A stretch of DNA of 64,000 nt from Trema orientale (taxonomy: Eukaryota > Streptophyta > Magnoliopsida > Rosales > Cannabaceae). Under the pieces are notes generated by a model. The model worked only from the letters and a program-made list of their open reading frames with translations, had not been told where the DNA came from and made no database searches. Below are positions 23,581 to 35,730 of the stretch, in pieces. Numbering within the stretch: position 1 is the first letter of the stretch; each line of letters begins with the position of its first letter. The stretch covers positions 194,732 to 258,731 of the forward strand of contig JXTC01000103.1 of the NCBI GenBank assembly GCA_002914845.1, given 5' to 3'. Made by a program: the position numbers and the translations under genes.

Positions 23581-24136
23581 GAATGGGTAGAGTGCCATGT
23601 ACAGTCAAATGTCTCAATTTGTTGTAGAGCAATGCTACGAAGCAACTGTAATTATCTTAGTCTGTTATTCGATGATTCTAATTAATAAGTTGGGTCTTAT
23701 ATAGATTCTATCTGAATTATAATTATAATTAGTCAGTGATAGACTGACACATTTATCAAGTTGTAGATTGACAAATAAAAGATAACTATTTTTCAAAAAA
23801 AAATTAAAATAATTATTAAATTAGATTTTTTTTTATTTTATTTTTACTGATTTGTCAGTATACAACTTAACGAGACAGGACAATAAATGAGATGGTCTTT
23901 TAGAAGAGCAGATTTTAGTTCGGAGCTGTTGTCCGTTTTATTGTCTCATCCACTTAAAACCAGACAACTCAACATATTTTAATAATTACTACCTTTAAAA
24001 AAGTTAATTTGTTTCATTGATATTATGTTTTGTGCTGAGTTATCTATTTTTAAGTGGATGTGATATCAAACGAGATAAAAAAATAGGACAACAACGACTT
24101 CGGTCTGTCATATATATATGTGTATATATTAATATA
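23581..24136. other. Decarboxylase upstream region with an imperfect inverted repeat
   Basis: No gene is seen. The segment 23913-24108 has ends that are inverted copies (TGTTGTCC..., then CATCCACTTAAAA..AGA.AACTCA on both arms), which suggests a small MITE about 195 bp long. It lies 440 to 630 bases upstream of the decarboxylase ATG. Confidence 0.45.
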
Positions 24137-24420
24137 CACTACAAGAAAAAAGTTTTTTAGCTTAAAAAGAAATCGGAAGCTAAAAATATTTTTTGGCAGC
24201 AAATAATATAATAATAATTTTTCTACCAAAAATATTGGTAGACAGCCAGGTAGCGGTAGAAAGTAAGAAAATTGTTGGTAGAAATCTACATATATTGTTA
24301 GCAAAGAGAACTAAATTTCGTGTCTAATACAAATGTTTTGCTTGCAAAATTTAGTAACAAAATACTACAAAATTAGAAGCAAACGGAATTGTGTCCAATA
24401 CAACCAATCTACTGTTATTT
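24137..24420 (+). mobile_element. CACTA-type transposon end (fragment)
   Basis: It starts with CACTACAAGAAAAAAG, the typical terminal sequence of plant CACTA (En/Spm) elements. Repeated TTGGTAG/GCTAAAA subterminal motifs follow. No matching opposite terminus was found nearby, so this is likely a fragment or a deleted derivative. Confidence 0.55.
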
Positions 24421-24956
24421 ACTACATTTTTTTTAGCTGAAAACCAATATTAAATCAATTGAAAATTAAAAAAATTAAATTCTAGTTTCATAGTTTAATA
24501 ATTATCCTTCAATTGTTAGTTCTTCAATTAATAATTTGTTTTTTTTTGAATCATCTAAATACTTTAAAATAATAAAACACAAAAATTAAACTACTCTTAA
24601 GTTATGCTAGTTTAACATAAATAAATATGTGCACATGGATAAAACACCATCGTTTATTAGTTAATTTTATCAAACTGTATTCAGAAGGGAGAAAAAAAAG
24701 ATACATTGAGTTTTTTTTTTTGCTTTTTGCTAGATGAGTATTGTTAAAGACACCAAAAATTTGCACCACATGAGGTGACACTCATTTCAACCACTTCTTG
24801 TTTAAAAGTGGGACCACATCACTTAAAGTTATGTGGCCAAAAATAATGTCACATCACTAGTGTAAATTTTTTATGCAGAATTAATAATTTTGTGTCTCAA
24901 TCTTTACCATTGCTAAATTAATTTTTGTTTTTCTTGAACAATAGTTAGGAGACTAG
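24421..24956. other. AT-rich intergenic DNA, no gene
   Basis: A patch at 24750-24860 has GACACCAAAAATTTGCACCACATG and its partial inverted counterpart, possibly another decayed MITE (only the first 20 bases are distinctive: GACACCAAAAATTTGCACCA). Nothing else is supported. Confidence 0.3.
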
Positions 24957-24962
24957 AAAGTT

Positions 24963-25117
24963 AAGGGTGCGTTTGGTATAGGATTCAAATTCTATTTTTC
25001 AAATCCAAAAATAACTTTTATGTAGAAAATTGGAAGAATAAATTATTCTTCCAACTTTCTATATTAAAGTTGTTTCTAGATTTGAAGATGATTCAAATCC
25101 TGTACCAAACACACCCT
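24963..25117. mobile_element. Hairpin MITE, hAT-like, 155 bp
   Basis: The whole element folds on itself. The left arm AGGGTGCGTTTGGTATAGGA pairs with the inverse of the right end (TCCTGTACCAAACACACCCT), and the pairing continues to a centre near 25040. It is flanked by AAAGTT (24957-24962 and 25118-25123), which fits an 8-bp hAT target duplication with two changes. Confidence 0.75.
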
Positions 25118-25123
25118 AAAGTT

Positions 25124-25463
25124 CGACGCCATACAATGCCTTAAGAAGCGGTGCCGTTTACTTTGCACCCTAAATATTCCTCTTATATATATCCAAACAC
25201 TCTTGCTTGAAATGAAGGAGCATCTTGTAGTATTCCTCATTATTCTCACCAACTTCATCCCGAATTTCCTACAATATATCATGAATTTTTCAAATTAAGA
25301 AAATATGAGTCGAATAGATTGCAGAATTAATTGCAAATATGGAAAGTATCTAAAGTTTATGGAGTAAAGTAACACAAGTTGTTTCTCCGATAAAAGGTCT
25401 TTTAGCATCTATCACTGTCATTCTCTGTTCAAACTACAATATGAACAACACAGGAAGTATTTA
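25124..25463. other. Intergenic DNA, no gene
   Basis: AT-rich. A short open frame at 25076-25282 (minus) overlaps the hairpin MITE and has no domain. Confidence 0.35.
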
Positions 25464-25762
25464 GGCTCTATTTAGAATTTATATTTTTTGAGGAGAAAAA
25501 CAATTGTGAGGGTAAAAATTAAGAGAAAAGAAAGAGGAAAATATTTTTCACAAATTTTATAACTCTATTTTGAAAATTTTTTCTTTCCTAATCTATTTGT
25601 CAGAATTCTACGTATTAAAAAATGACGTCAAATCAAATTCTCGCTTTCTTTAAAAAAAAGAATTTCTCAATTTTTATTCGAATTCAAATAAGAGAAAATA
25701 TAGTCCCTTGGAATTAATGTTTTTTCGCTTTCCCTCCAAAAACCAAGATGTCATATAGGGCC
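25464..25762. mobile_element. PIF/Harbinger-type (Tourist-like) MITE, 299 bp
   Basis: The ends are inverted relatives: GGCTCTATTTAGA at the left and, inverted, GGCCCTATATGAC at the right. Matching purine-rich subterminal text GAGGAGAAAAAC / GGAGGGAAAGCG follows. TTA is present at both flanks (25461-25463, 25763-25765), the usual PIF/Harbinger target duplication. Confidence 0.55.
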
Positions 25763-25765
25763 TTA

Positions 25766-26647
25766 AAATTCATGCGAGATTAGAATTTTCCAAAATTGCA
25801 TGGGCTATTATTTGACTCTATTCACTTTATTGATAAAAAAGAACTATCACTTAACCAGTCAAGTAAAACTTAAGACATGTCTAAGTCAATCAATCATATG
25901 TGAAAAACATTCTAGTCAAAAACTCAACAGTTAGACAAAAAAAAAATTACTTGGAGAAAAGTTTTTAGGAAAAATTGGGTAGATAGCCCATGATCAACCT
26001 CTTGTAAATATTTAGGTATCAAAATAAAAAATCAGTATATTATAATCAAATTAATAACAAAACTATATTTCTAAATAGAAAAATGACCTTACACAAGTGG
26101 TTGACCTGTACTATAACCTATCAATGAAACAAAATAAGCAGTTGTTTTTTATGCACTTTCGAAGCAACATTTGTCATAGTGGTAGTATTCTCAAGTAGCT
26201 AGCTTAAGTAATATATGGCTAGCTTGATTAATAATACGATATTAAATTAAGAACATCACATGGTTTTGTCAAACAGGAGAAGAGATCATTTATAGGTTAG
26301 TATATAGGTACTGCTCCAATTCCATGGGCATAAATAACAACAATAATATGGATGGAATTTTGGGAGAAAAACGCAATGGTATCATTGCCTAATCAAAAAT
26401 AAATTTACACTGGATTAGAATAAGAAATACCCGGAACAACATTTATGATACAATATATCTTAAATTGATACTTCAAATTTCAAGGGCGACACTTATGACA
26501 GTTCTTACTGTAAGACCAAATCTCATCAACATATGGGTCATCTTAATAAATTTGTCTTTCTTGTTTTTATATTAAAATTTAGATAAAAGGCAGATCGATC
26601 AAGTAGGATGAGATTAATGTTACCTAAGAAAATATCAGAAGAGAATA
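25766..26647. other. AT-rich intergenic DNA, no gene
   Basis: I see no domain-bearing frame, RNA gene or clear repeat. Confidence 0.35.
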
Positions 26648-27184
26648 AGGCCATGTTTGGTATATTATATAAGGACTCTATATTGTATTAATTAATTAAA
26701 CATAATATTATGTTTGGTTATGCATTGTATTGTATTATTTAATATGATTTCAAAATTTAATACAATACAAAGAGTGTTATCTAATACAGAAAAAAAGTCC
26801 GTATTATATATATTGTATTATAACATAGTATTGTATAACACTCTTTATCCTTAATTTCTCTCTCATCAGTTTCTCTTTCCTTAATTTCTCTCTTATCCAT
26901 TTCTCTCTCTTTCCTTTCTTTCACATCACTTTATCCCTTTTAAAAGTGGTATTTCTAAAAATAATATTTGACTTTAGAGTGTATTTTTCTAAATAATATT
27001 TTGAAAGTGGCAATTTTCTAATTATTTTTTAAGGTGGTACTTTTCAAAAATTAATTTTTAGTGTATTATTCTTAATTCAATACAAAACCAAACATAATAT
27101 TGTAATAGAATAACACAATACAACACAACTCAGCACAATACATCACAATATAATAAAATACAATATGGCATATCAAACGTGACT
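26648..27184. mobile_element. MITE with internal AAGTGGTATTTTTC repeats, copy 1
   Basis: The termini are imperfect inverted repeats: AGGCCATGTTTGGTATATTA at the left and, inverted, AAGTCACGTTTGATATGCCA at the right. The interior (26935-27065) has several roughly 30-base repeats of the AAAGTGGTATTTTTCTAAA type, the same unit found in the element at 45550-46186. No target duplication could be identified. Confidence 0.6.
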
Positions 27185-27744
27185 TGAGTCTTTAAAATAT
27201 TTACGGAGCTAAAGAAAGAGGTGGGATAGTGAGAGCCGTTGCTTGCTGCGACTTATGGTATTTTTTTTTTAACCTATCTATATGTATTTTTTTTAGCCGT
27301 TAGATCATCATTTAATGGTTACTATAATTTGAGTAATTAGAAAAAAAATAGTAAAAATAAATACACATTATTTAATAATTTTCTCTCTCTACTTTTTACC
27401 ATGAAAACATGTGCATGATGAATATTAATTGGGAAAACAATACCTATAGATAGGTAAAAAAAAAATTACTATATATATGTTATATATAAGAAGTTATTGC
27501 ATTGGAGACCTTTTTTTTTGTTCCTACTAAATGCTAAAAAACATTTAGCATTGCCTTCCCCATTAAAGATGGGCTTAGTTATAGAATTTTCGGTATCTAA
27601 AAGTTTCTCTTTCTCAAGTTTATATGACCGAGTTCTAGGCTGAACGTAATCCATGCCACAATACTCGAAACCGCCAAAAATTTGAACCATGAATATATAC
27701 TACATATATTAAATCCTATACCTGCCGTTACCCACATTCACATA
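27185..27744. other. AT-rich DNA with a small dispersed repeat, no gene
   Basis: The segment about 27255-27460 carries AACCTATCTATATGTATTTTT at one end (first 20 bases: AACCTATCTATATGTATTTT) and an inverted counterpart ACCTATAGATAGGTAAAAA at the other. GCCGTTAGATCAT lies inside. Related text recurs near 31450-31670 and 61500-61590. Confidence 0.45.
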
Positions 27745-28340
27745 GCTACAAGAAAAAAGACTTTTTCTAGCTACCTTTCTTTCAGCTACCACAAATATTG
27801 GCAGCAATAAGTGATATTTTGCTACCAACTTTCGATAAGTACAGGGAGTCTTGGTCGAAAAATCAATAGTACTATCAGGACCAACATTTTTCTGCTACCA
27901 AAAGACATTGGTGCTAAATGTAAAATTTAACAGGTTATTGACTACCAAAGATTGTCAGCAAATATTGCTGGTAGCAAATATAGTCTTTCGGCTACTAAAC
28001 ATTTGGCAGCTAAAAGTTCAAAATATATGCTAAAGTAATATCATCATTAGTTAAAAATTATTCAAGTATTTTGCTAGCAAATATTATGTAACTAGAATTA
28101 TTATTTATACATAATTTCTAAGATGTTAATCAACTAGTAAATGTGTCCATTGCAAAAAGATTATGGAAACTTTACGTACATCTGCTACCAAATTATATGT
28201 TAGCAAAAAATTCTGCAAACCTTTGCTATTAAATTATGTTGTTGCAGAAGTCTACATAAATATGCATCATATTTGCATCCAAAATTTTTGGTAAAATTTT
28301 TCTAAAAAAAACATTGGTAGCATAATATATATGATTGGAA
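27745..28340 (+). mobile_element. CACTA-like subterminal repeat region
   Basis: It begins GCTACAAGAAAAAAG, close to the CACTA terminus at 24137. It is followed by many copies of GCTACCAAA, TTGGTAGC and TTGGCAGC in both orientations, as in CACTA subterminal regions. Similar motifs reappear at 30640-30790 and 30975-31050. A full element between 27745 and about 31050 is possible but unproven. Confidence 0.45.
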
Positions 28341-28493
28341 CAAAAAATGAAAATAGTGAAACAACAACAAAATATTTAAACTAAAATTAAAGAAGACCAT
28401 ATTCTTATCTCATAGTTAATTTACAATTCAATGTACATTAAAAAAATCTATATTTATTTTCAAATTTAATTGAAATTCAAATGGGACTTAAGT

Positions 28494-28501
28494 TGTTGTT
28501 G

Positions 28502-28598
<97 letters not shown>

Positions 28599-28600
28599 TA
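28494..28600. repeat. Palindromic trinucleotide microsatellite (TTA)n / (TAA)n
   Basis: A run of TTA/TTG triplets switches near 28555 into a run of TAA triplets, giving about 100 bases that can fold into one perfect hairpin. Confidence 0.9.
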
Positions 28601-30600
28601 GGTACTGATAAGTGTTTAATAAAAGGAAAATTAAAAGCATGCACATTTTAAAAAAAATCTCATGAAATTTATCGTGTGACCATATAATTTATTAGTGTAG
28701 TTTTTATATATATATATGTATTATCGTAGAAGATTAAAATTCTACTAAAAGAGAAAGGTTAATTTATATTTATATATATAGGTGATGTTTCAATGGAGAT
28801 TTTTATTTTTACTCGATGGATGGGTGCTCTAATTTAGGTCATTGGATTTTAATCTAAAATAATATTCGTAGATTTACTTAAAAAAATTATTATAATTAAT
28901 ACATATATAAATATATAAAGTTATTTAAAACAAAAAAGATGGGTAACCTAATGAGTAGGTCAATTTTTTTTTTCTTTTTTTTATAAGAAAATAAAACTAG
29001 TAAAAAATAATTAATAATCCCAAATCACTCTCAACTATCTTATTCGTTGAAAAAAAAATAAAACTAAAAGATGTACAAATTTTAAGTTATTTCACGCATA
29101 ATTTTTTTTCAAACAAATTTTCTTTCAATATAGTTGTTTTATTTATTAATTTTTATTTAAAAAAAAAACAACTTATTCATAATATGAAAATTATGCTACC
29201 TTGGATTTTACTTTTTGTACAATAAAAAAAAATTATGAAATATTGAAGGTACAATTACATATAGTTTTAAATTAAAAGTAATTAAAAAATTAAACTTTAA
29301 ATTAAATTTTCAAAAATAAAATAAATAAAAAAGAATTAAAAATTAATATAATTAATGAGATGACTTGTTATTGTAAGTTTATTTCCAAATTAGTCTAACT
29401 TACCCATCCATGGAACAAATACAAAAATATCCATTGAAAACTCACCCATATATATATATGAGCACCAGTAGCTAAAAAAAAATACCTACACATAGATAAA
29501 AAAATATATATATCTATTGGATTGGCAACCTATATATATAGGTCCTAGTAAGTGTTTAATAAAAGACAAATTAAAAGATCGCATGTCTTTTTCTTTTGAA
29601 AAAAAAAAAATCGCATAAAATCTACCGTTTGACCATATAATTTTATAGTGTATGTATATATATTATCGAAAAAGATTGAAATTGCACTAAAAGAGAAGGG
29701 TTTATTCTTTTTGATATATTTCCCGTAAAAATAGAAATCTTTTTGATATAGGTCCAAATAACATTTTTTAAATAAGTTAAAATTGTACTTTAATAGAATG
29801 GTTAATACTTCAAATAAAAATTACATTAATTAACATAATTAATTTTATAAGTATATTACTTATATATTCATCACAGATTTTCTCTTCGAGGGAGATTTCC
29901 ATCCAAAAGTTTGGAAATAAAATTCAAATTTCAAATTCAAACAAAAGAGGTTCCCATTGATTCAATTCTCAACTCTCAATTATCTTATGCTTCTCTCCTT
30001 ACAAAAACCCCCAGATATCCAGCTCCAGTACTTGGCGCTCGTACAAGTCGTCTTCGTCGCCCATATATATTTTAGTATATCTTATTTGTTATGTTAAATA
30101 TATATAGTACAAAGAATATTTTAAAAATATACATAGCACAAAAACAAAATAGCACCTATATTTATAAGATCATGTCATTGTGGCATGTGTTAAAAATTAT
30201 AGTTTTTCCATTAATAGGTGTTTTAATTTTGTAATAGTATAATTGCAAATTTAAAACGCGCATACAATTACAATATTGCCAAATTTGATGCATGTATAAA
30301 AATTGTAATTGAATATTTTACAATTTTATTCACTATTTTGCTAATATTCCGTAGAAAACAAAAACAAAATAAAATAGGAGAATCAGACGAGATTGGAAAG
30401 CGTGGAAATTCATTCACACTTGGTAATTGAGTAGAGTGGAATTTTTGTGATTAGTAATTAGATAGTAAAAAAGAGAAATTCATAGTAGAAGAAAATATGT
30501 TTAGTAAATAAAATTATTATTTAATTATAAAAGTATTGTTTTTAGTATGCATGCAAGCATATATTAGTGCAAAACTTTAAAAACAAAATGTGCTAAATTT
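28601..30600. other. Gene-free AT-rich repeats
   Basis: Two diverged copies of one roughly 165-base repeat lie at 28601-28760 and 29540-29705. They share AGTGTTTAATAAAAG, GACCATATAAT and ACTAAAAGAGAA. The rest is AT-rich. A slightly GC-richer patch at 30005-30065 has no clear frame. Confidence 0.45.
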
Positions 30601-30793
30601 AACCTGTAATGTCATGCTAAATATAGTTTGGCATGAATGTATTGAAGATGGTCTACTAATTGAATTTTAGGTAGCAAATTTTTGTTTTTTAGCTAGTTGA
30701 TAAACCCGTAGCCTATAACAAATTATCTTTAACTACCAATTTCTTGGTAGCTAAACCTTTTACTTTCCGCAGCTAGCATTTAGTAGCAAAACA

Positions 30794-30802
30794 TTTCTAA
30801 AA
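30794..30802. repeat. 9-bp target-site duplication, left
   Basis: TTTCTAAAA matches 30966-30974 exactly. Confidence 0.8.
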
Positions 30803-30965
30803 GAATAATGCTATAGGTGCTCAGCACCACAATGACATGTCAGTGTGTCACTAGCTAATCATAATTATAATTCAGGTGGGACCCAGTTTATTAATTAAAT
30901 CATCCAGTAATAAACAGAAGTATCATTGTGGTGCTGGGCACCATTAGTGCCTTATAGCATTACTC
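30803..30965. mobile_element. Mutator-type MITE, 163 bp
   Basis: The inverted termini GAATAATGCTATAGG (left) and GAGTAATGCTATAAGG (right, inverted) continue into GCTCAGCACCACAATGA and GCCCAGCACCACAATGA. An exact 9-bp TTTCTAAAA duplication flanks it, which is the Mutator signature. It sits inside the CACTA-like region, so it is younger than that sequence. Confidence 0.82.
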
Positions 30966-30974
30966 TTTCTAAAA

Positions 30975-33683
30975 TCTCGTAGCAACAAGACTATATTCGG
31001 TTGCTAGTGCAACGAGCATTCTTATGCAATTTCTACCTTTTTTTATTTTTTTGGAAAGGAAGTATACGCTTGTTTTCACAATCTTCTCGGTGTTAATCTA
31101 ACACAGTATTCGACTGGTGGGTTTAATTTTATTTTATTATATCTTTTTGTTAAAAAAAGAAAAAGCAAAGGAAGATATTAAGTTTAAATTATTGCAATTG
31201 CAATTTCTAATTATTGTGGTTACATATCGCTTAAATTATTGGGAGTTTTGATATTCATCCACAGGAGGAAAAAAAAAAAAAACCGAGGTGGTTCAAAAAG
31301 AGAGTTAATAAGTTTAGTTATATGAAAAAGAGATAAATGAACTGTTACATAAATTCTTCAATAAAAAGCTTAACTAAAGAATCCTAAGATCAAAAGTCAA
31401 AACAAGAGGAGACAAATCGACAAAGATGTATATATATATAGGGCACCAATCCAGTAGGTAGTTTTTTTTTTAACTCATGTGTATTATTTTGCTCAATTAA
31501 AATTTATCATCCATATCTTTTTATGATAAAAGTTAGAGAATGAAAAGAATTAAATAATGAGTATTTATTTTTTTTCCCGATTACCTAAATTATAATAATC
31601 ATTAGATTATAATCTAACAGTTAAAAAAAAATACCTATAAATAAGTGAAAAAAAATACCTATTGAATTAAGAATCATATATATATACGGATTTGAGAAAG
31701 TTGACAATTGTGGAATGAGGACAACAATAACAAAGAAGCTTCAATAAATTCGGCGGTGTGTAGAAGCGTCCGATTCCGAAGGTATTGGATCATAAGTTTA
31801 GTTGGCCGATGGAATATTAATTTGTTTCAACGGAGACAAGTATATGGGCTAGTTTAGGATAATTGGCCTTTTACAGAAATAGACATTTTCAAATTGATTT
31901 TTAGTAAAAAGAATAACTACAAAAAAATACCCATATAATATTTCTGTAATTTTAACTATGTCTTTTACTTTGTGTAAAATTATAGCACCATATTTTAAAT
32001 TTCTGCAAATATGTACATTCTGTGTACAGATTGGGTGATTTATGCTAAATATTTTAAGTTATTTTCAAAAAAAAATTTGTGTTAGTCAGCAGAAATAAGA
32101 TATTTTTAATTCATATTCTGTATTTAGTGAGAAATTTATTGATTAATTTATATGCAGAAGGTACAAATTTGCAAAGATTTAAAATGTGAAGGTATAATTT
32201 TACACAAGTTAAAAAATAAGGTCAAATTTGTGATAAGACTATACTTCAGGGTATTTTTTTAGAGATATAATTTTTGGTAAATTATCTGTAATTTTAAACT
32301 TTATTTTGAAAAAATGTGTTTTGCTGGATTATACTTGACTACGTTTGACACTATATAGTATAAAAGGCTAATGTTTTGAAAAGAGTTTTATAATATAGGC
32401 ATTTTACTAATATTCTATTTCAAAAACTTTAGCTCTTCTAATGTACTCTCGTTTAATATGTCAATTTATTTCCTAATCTCAGCCTAAATAGCAGCATATG
32501 GACACAAACTATTTAGTGAAAATATTTTAAAAAAGAGTGGCACAAAATCTGATCACTTTTCATTACTGTTTTGAGAAGTTCGAAAAAATCTAACTTACAG
32601 CTTTTACGAACAGTTTACTCTAAATCAGAAATTTATTTAGCAGCACAATAATTCCAAACTGAACCATTGTAACCTATTCTAGGAGCAACATCTGTATACA
32701 TAAATTTGAATTTTGGATCCAATGTAAGTGTAAATCATTTAAAATAGCACCCTATAGCTTTCTGGTACATTGGCCAATAGATAGCATACAAGTTACAACT
32801 CACAATGCATGCTAGTGTTTTTATTCATAATATTGCACCTCAATTAATCGGTTTTCTACTGCACTAGATTCAAACTCAACTCAATGAGTCCATGTAAGGT
32901 TCTAATCGAATCAACCCAATGTACACCTGAGGTCGGATTAGATTCCGTCAAGTGTATATAGTCTGGACAATAATTTTGATATATATATATATATATATAC
33001 ATATTAGCAGTAAAGTTCAATACAGATAAGGGATTATGACTTTTTATCACGTTAGATAGCGTTGCATATTTGAACTCTTGCCTCAATTGTCATTCTTAAG
33101 TAAGCATTTTGAATGCTTCTCTTACCTAAAATGTCATACTTAAATATGCATTTCCTTATTCGTATTTGGACTGTGCAGTGATGTTGACAGGTTTTTTTTA
33201 AAAAAAATTAATCCCAAAAGTGACAATAGGGTCGATTTTCAACTCTTTTTTTCGTCTTTATCACGCGTTATAATAGAGAGTTGTCCCGACTCAAGAGTTC
33301 ATGAAATTTTCCTCCATCAATTAGCCCGAGACTTACACACACCAGCTATACCACCTTTTAAGACTTATAGTAATATAAGGGACACACATAATTTATACAC
33401 AAAAACTACACGTAATGATGTGGTATACGTTTTAACTACCTGTATTTTTTTTTTTCAAAGTGGAACCATACCTTATACATGATTGATGAAAAATACATGG
33501 CATATGTGTGTAAAGTTTTTATATCTCTTTATATTCTTTCTAAAGAACTAATTCTCTCTTAAAAGATTAACTTATCAAGCTATTATATTTGGCAAGAAGA
33601 AAGGAATAAGTGGTATATTACCCACAGAAAGAACTAGGAAAGAAAGAAGAGAACTTTTTTGTTATAGTATTTGGTATGAAATT
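30975..33683. other. Gene-free intergenic DNA with old repeats
   Basis: Features seen: the CACTA-like tail to about 31050; a dispersed-repeat copy at 31440-31690; a TA microsatellite near 32978-32999; and text at 32160-32290 (GCAAAGATTTAAAATGTGAA...) related to the tandem repeat at 46187-46475. No coding exon is recognised. Confidence 0.4.
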
Positions 33684-34179
33684 ATTTAGAGATCGTCTTT
33701 GCGGAAGCGACAACACACAGCTAAAAAACGAGTTGAGAAAATTCAGGTAAAATGAAAAAGATAAGGCACACAAAAGATTTAACGTGATTCACCAAATTTA
33801 GGCTACATCCACGTACAAGGCTGTGAAGAATTTCACTATGAAAAAGAGAGTAAAACTCACTTCTCTCTAAATACAAGGAGAGTACAAATAAACCTCTCTC
33901 TCTTGAAATAGGAAAAAATTTAGGAGAAAACAAATAGGACACTAAGAGGAATTCCTAAGCTTGAATTCTCTCTTAGAGAGGAAAAGGATTTTAGAATGGG
34001 ATAAAGAATGGTTTAGAGGAGAGGAGTATTTATAGTTGAGTCTCCTATCTTATTCTCTCATTTTTCCTTTTTTTTTTAAATACACATGGGTGGTACCACA
34101 GTCGGTGCCGCATATATGAATTCGGCTTCAGTCATAATTGAGGAATGCGGCATCAATCGCATTCTTTGGCTTTTCAGTA
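33684..34179 (-). repeat. 3' LTR of the second copia element
   Basis: It aligns with 38352-38861 throughout, for example at the shared GGAAGCGACAACACACAGCT. A purine-rich tract lies beside it on the inner side (minus CAAGTGAGAGA, near 34182-34192). Confidence 0.88.
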
Positions 34180-34300
34180 TTCTCTCACTTGAAGACTTGA
34201 TTTTAATCATGTCTTCACACTTAATAAATCTCTCTTTTCTTTGCTTGACAATTCTTTATGCTGCTTACGTATCTGCTAAGCTATATGAAGATCTATACCA

Positions 34301-35730
34301 TTAGAACTTATCAGTATTGATTAGTTTGGTAAAAGCATCCGCTAAGTTTTCCCTAGTGTGAATCTTTTTTATGTCCACACTTCCATCTTCTACTACTTTT
34401 CGAACAAAGTGATATTGAATACTTATGTGCTTCGTCCTAGAATAAAAGACTAGATTCCTTACAATATGCAAGGTACTCTGACTGTCATAAAATAGAAGAA
34501 TCTTCTCTTGTTTGTGCGCAAGCTCCTCCAATAACCTTTGAACCTAAATACCTCTTTGCAAGCTTGTGTAGCTGCCATATATTCTGCTTCTACTATCGAT
34601 AAAGCTACAATAGTTTGCAGTTTTAAAACCCAGCTTACAGCTCCTTCTGTAAGAGTAAACACATATCCTATAGTAGATTTTTGTTTGTCAAGATCACCCG
34701 CAAAATCTGAATTAACATATCCTCTGACAGTAAATTCCCTTTCCTCCATAATATATTGCAGCCTCTGAGCTTCTTTTGATATATCTTATAATCTTCTTCA
34801 CAGTATTCCAATGCTCTCCACCAAGATTCGCCATGTATCGACTAACTGCTCCTACTGCTTGTGCAATGTTTGGTCTTATACATATCAAAGCTAACATTAG
34901 GCTTCCCACTGCTGATGCATACGGTACTTAAGACATCTCCATCCTTTCTGTTTCTTTGCTAGGATACATCCCGAAAGATAACTTAAAGCTAACAGGAAGC
35001 GGAGTAGAAATTAGCTTACAATCTTGTATATCGAAGCGTCACAAGATTTTCTTCAAATAATTCTTCTTGGAAAGCCAAATCTTCATGTTACCTCTGTCTC
35101 GATGAATTTGCATCTCTAGAATCTTGTTTGCTGGTCCTAAGTCCTTTATATCAAATTTCCTAGCCAAGTGTACCTTCAACTCATGGACTCTACCTTTATT
35201 GGGGCTCGTAACTAACATATTGTCCGCGTACAACAATAAGATAATGAAATCACTATCTTCATCAAACCTCTTAAAGTATGTACAGTTGTCTGAACTGAGT
35301 TTATTATACCTAAGGCTTATGATGAAGGAATCAAATCTCTTATACCAACACTTCGGTGCCTGTTTGAGACTGTATAGAGATTTGTTCAACCTACAAACTA
35401 AGTTCTCTTTGCCTATTTCAGCAAAACTTTCTGGTTAGAGCATATAAATTTCTTTTTCAAGTTCTCCATGAAGAAAAGCAGCTTTCATATCTAGCTACTC
35501 TAGATGTAGGTCAAACATAGTACATATTGCCAGAACCACTCTAACTATTGTGAGTTGAACCACAGGTGAAAATATCTCTTTGAAGTCAATACCTTCTTTC
35601 TGAGTATATCCCTTTGCCACCAATCTCGCACGATACTACTCCACTTGATCATTATTATCATGCTTGATCTTGTAGACCTATTTGCTTCCAATGGCCTTCC
35701 TTCCTTATGGTAGCGAAACAAAGATCCCAT
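34301..35730 (-). pseudogene. copia reverse transcriptase and RNase H, fossil
   Basis: The RT part reads LNKSLYSLKQAPKCWYKRFD and LLYADNMLV in the catalytic region (35039-35389). RNase H follows with GYVNSDFAGDLDKQKSTIGY (34640-34730) and the terminal TKHISIQYHFVRK block. It is a broken copy. Confidence 0.88.

Noticed and set aside
28494-28600. CRISPR-like or terminator-like repeat
   Set aside because: It is a simple triplet palindrome. The window is plant nuclear DNA and no repeat-spacer array is present.
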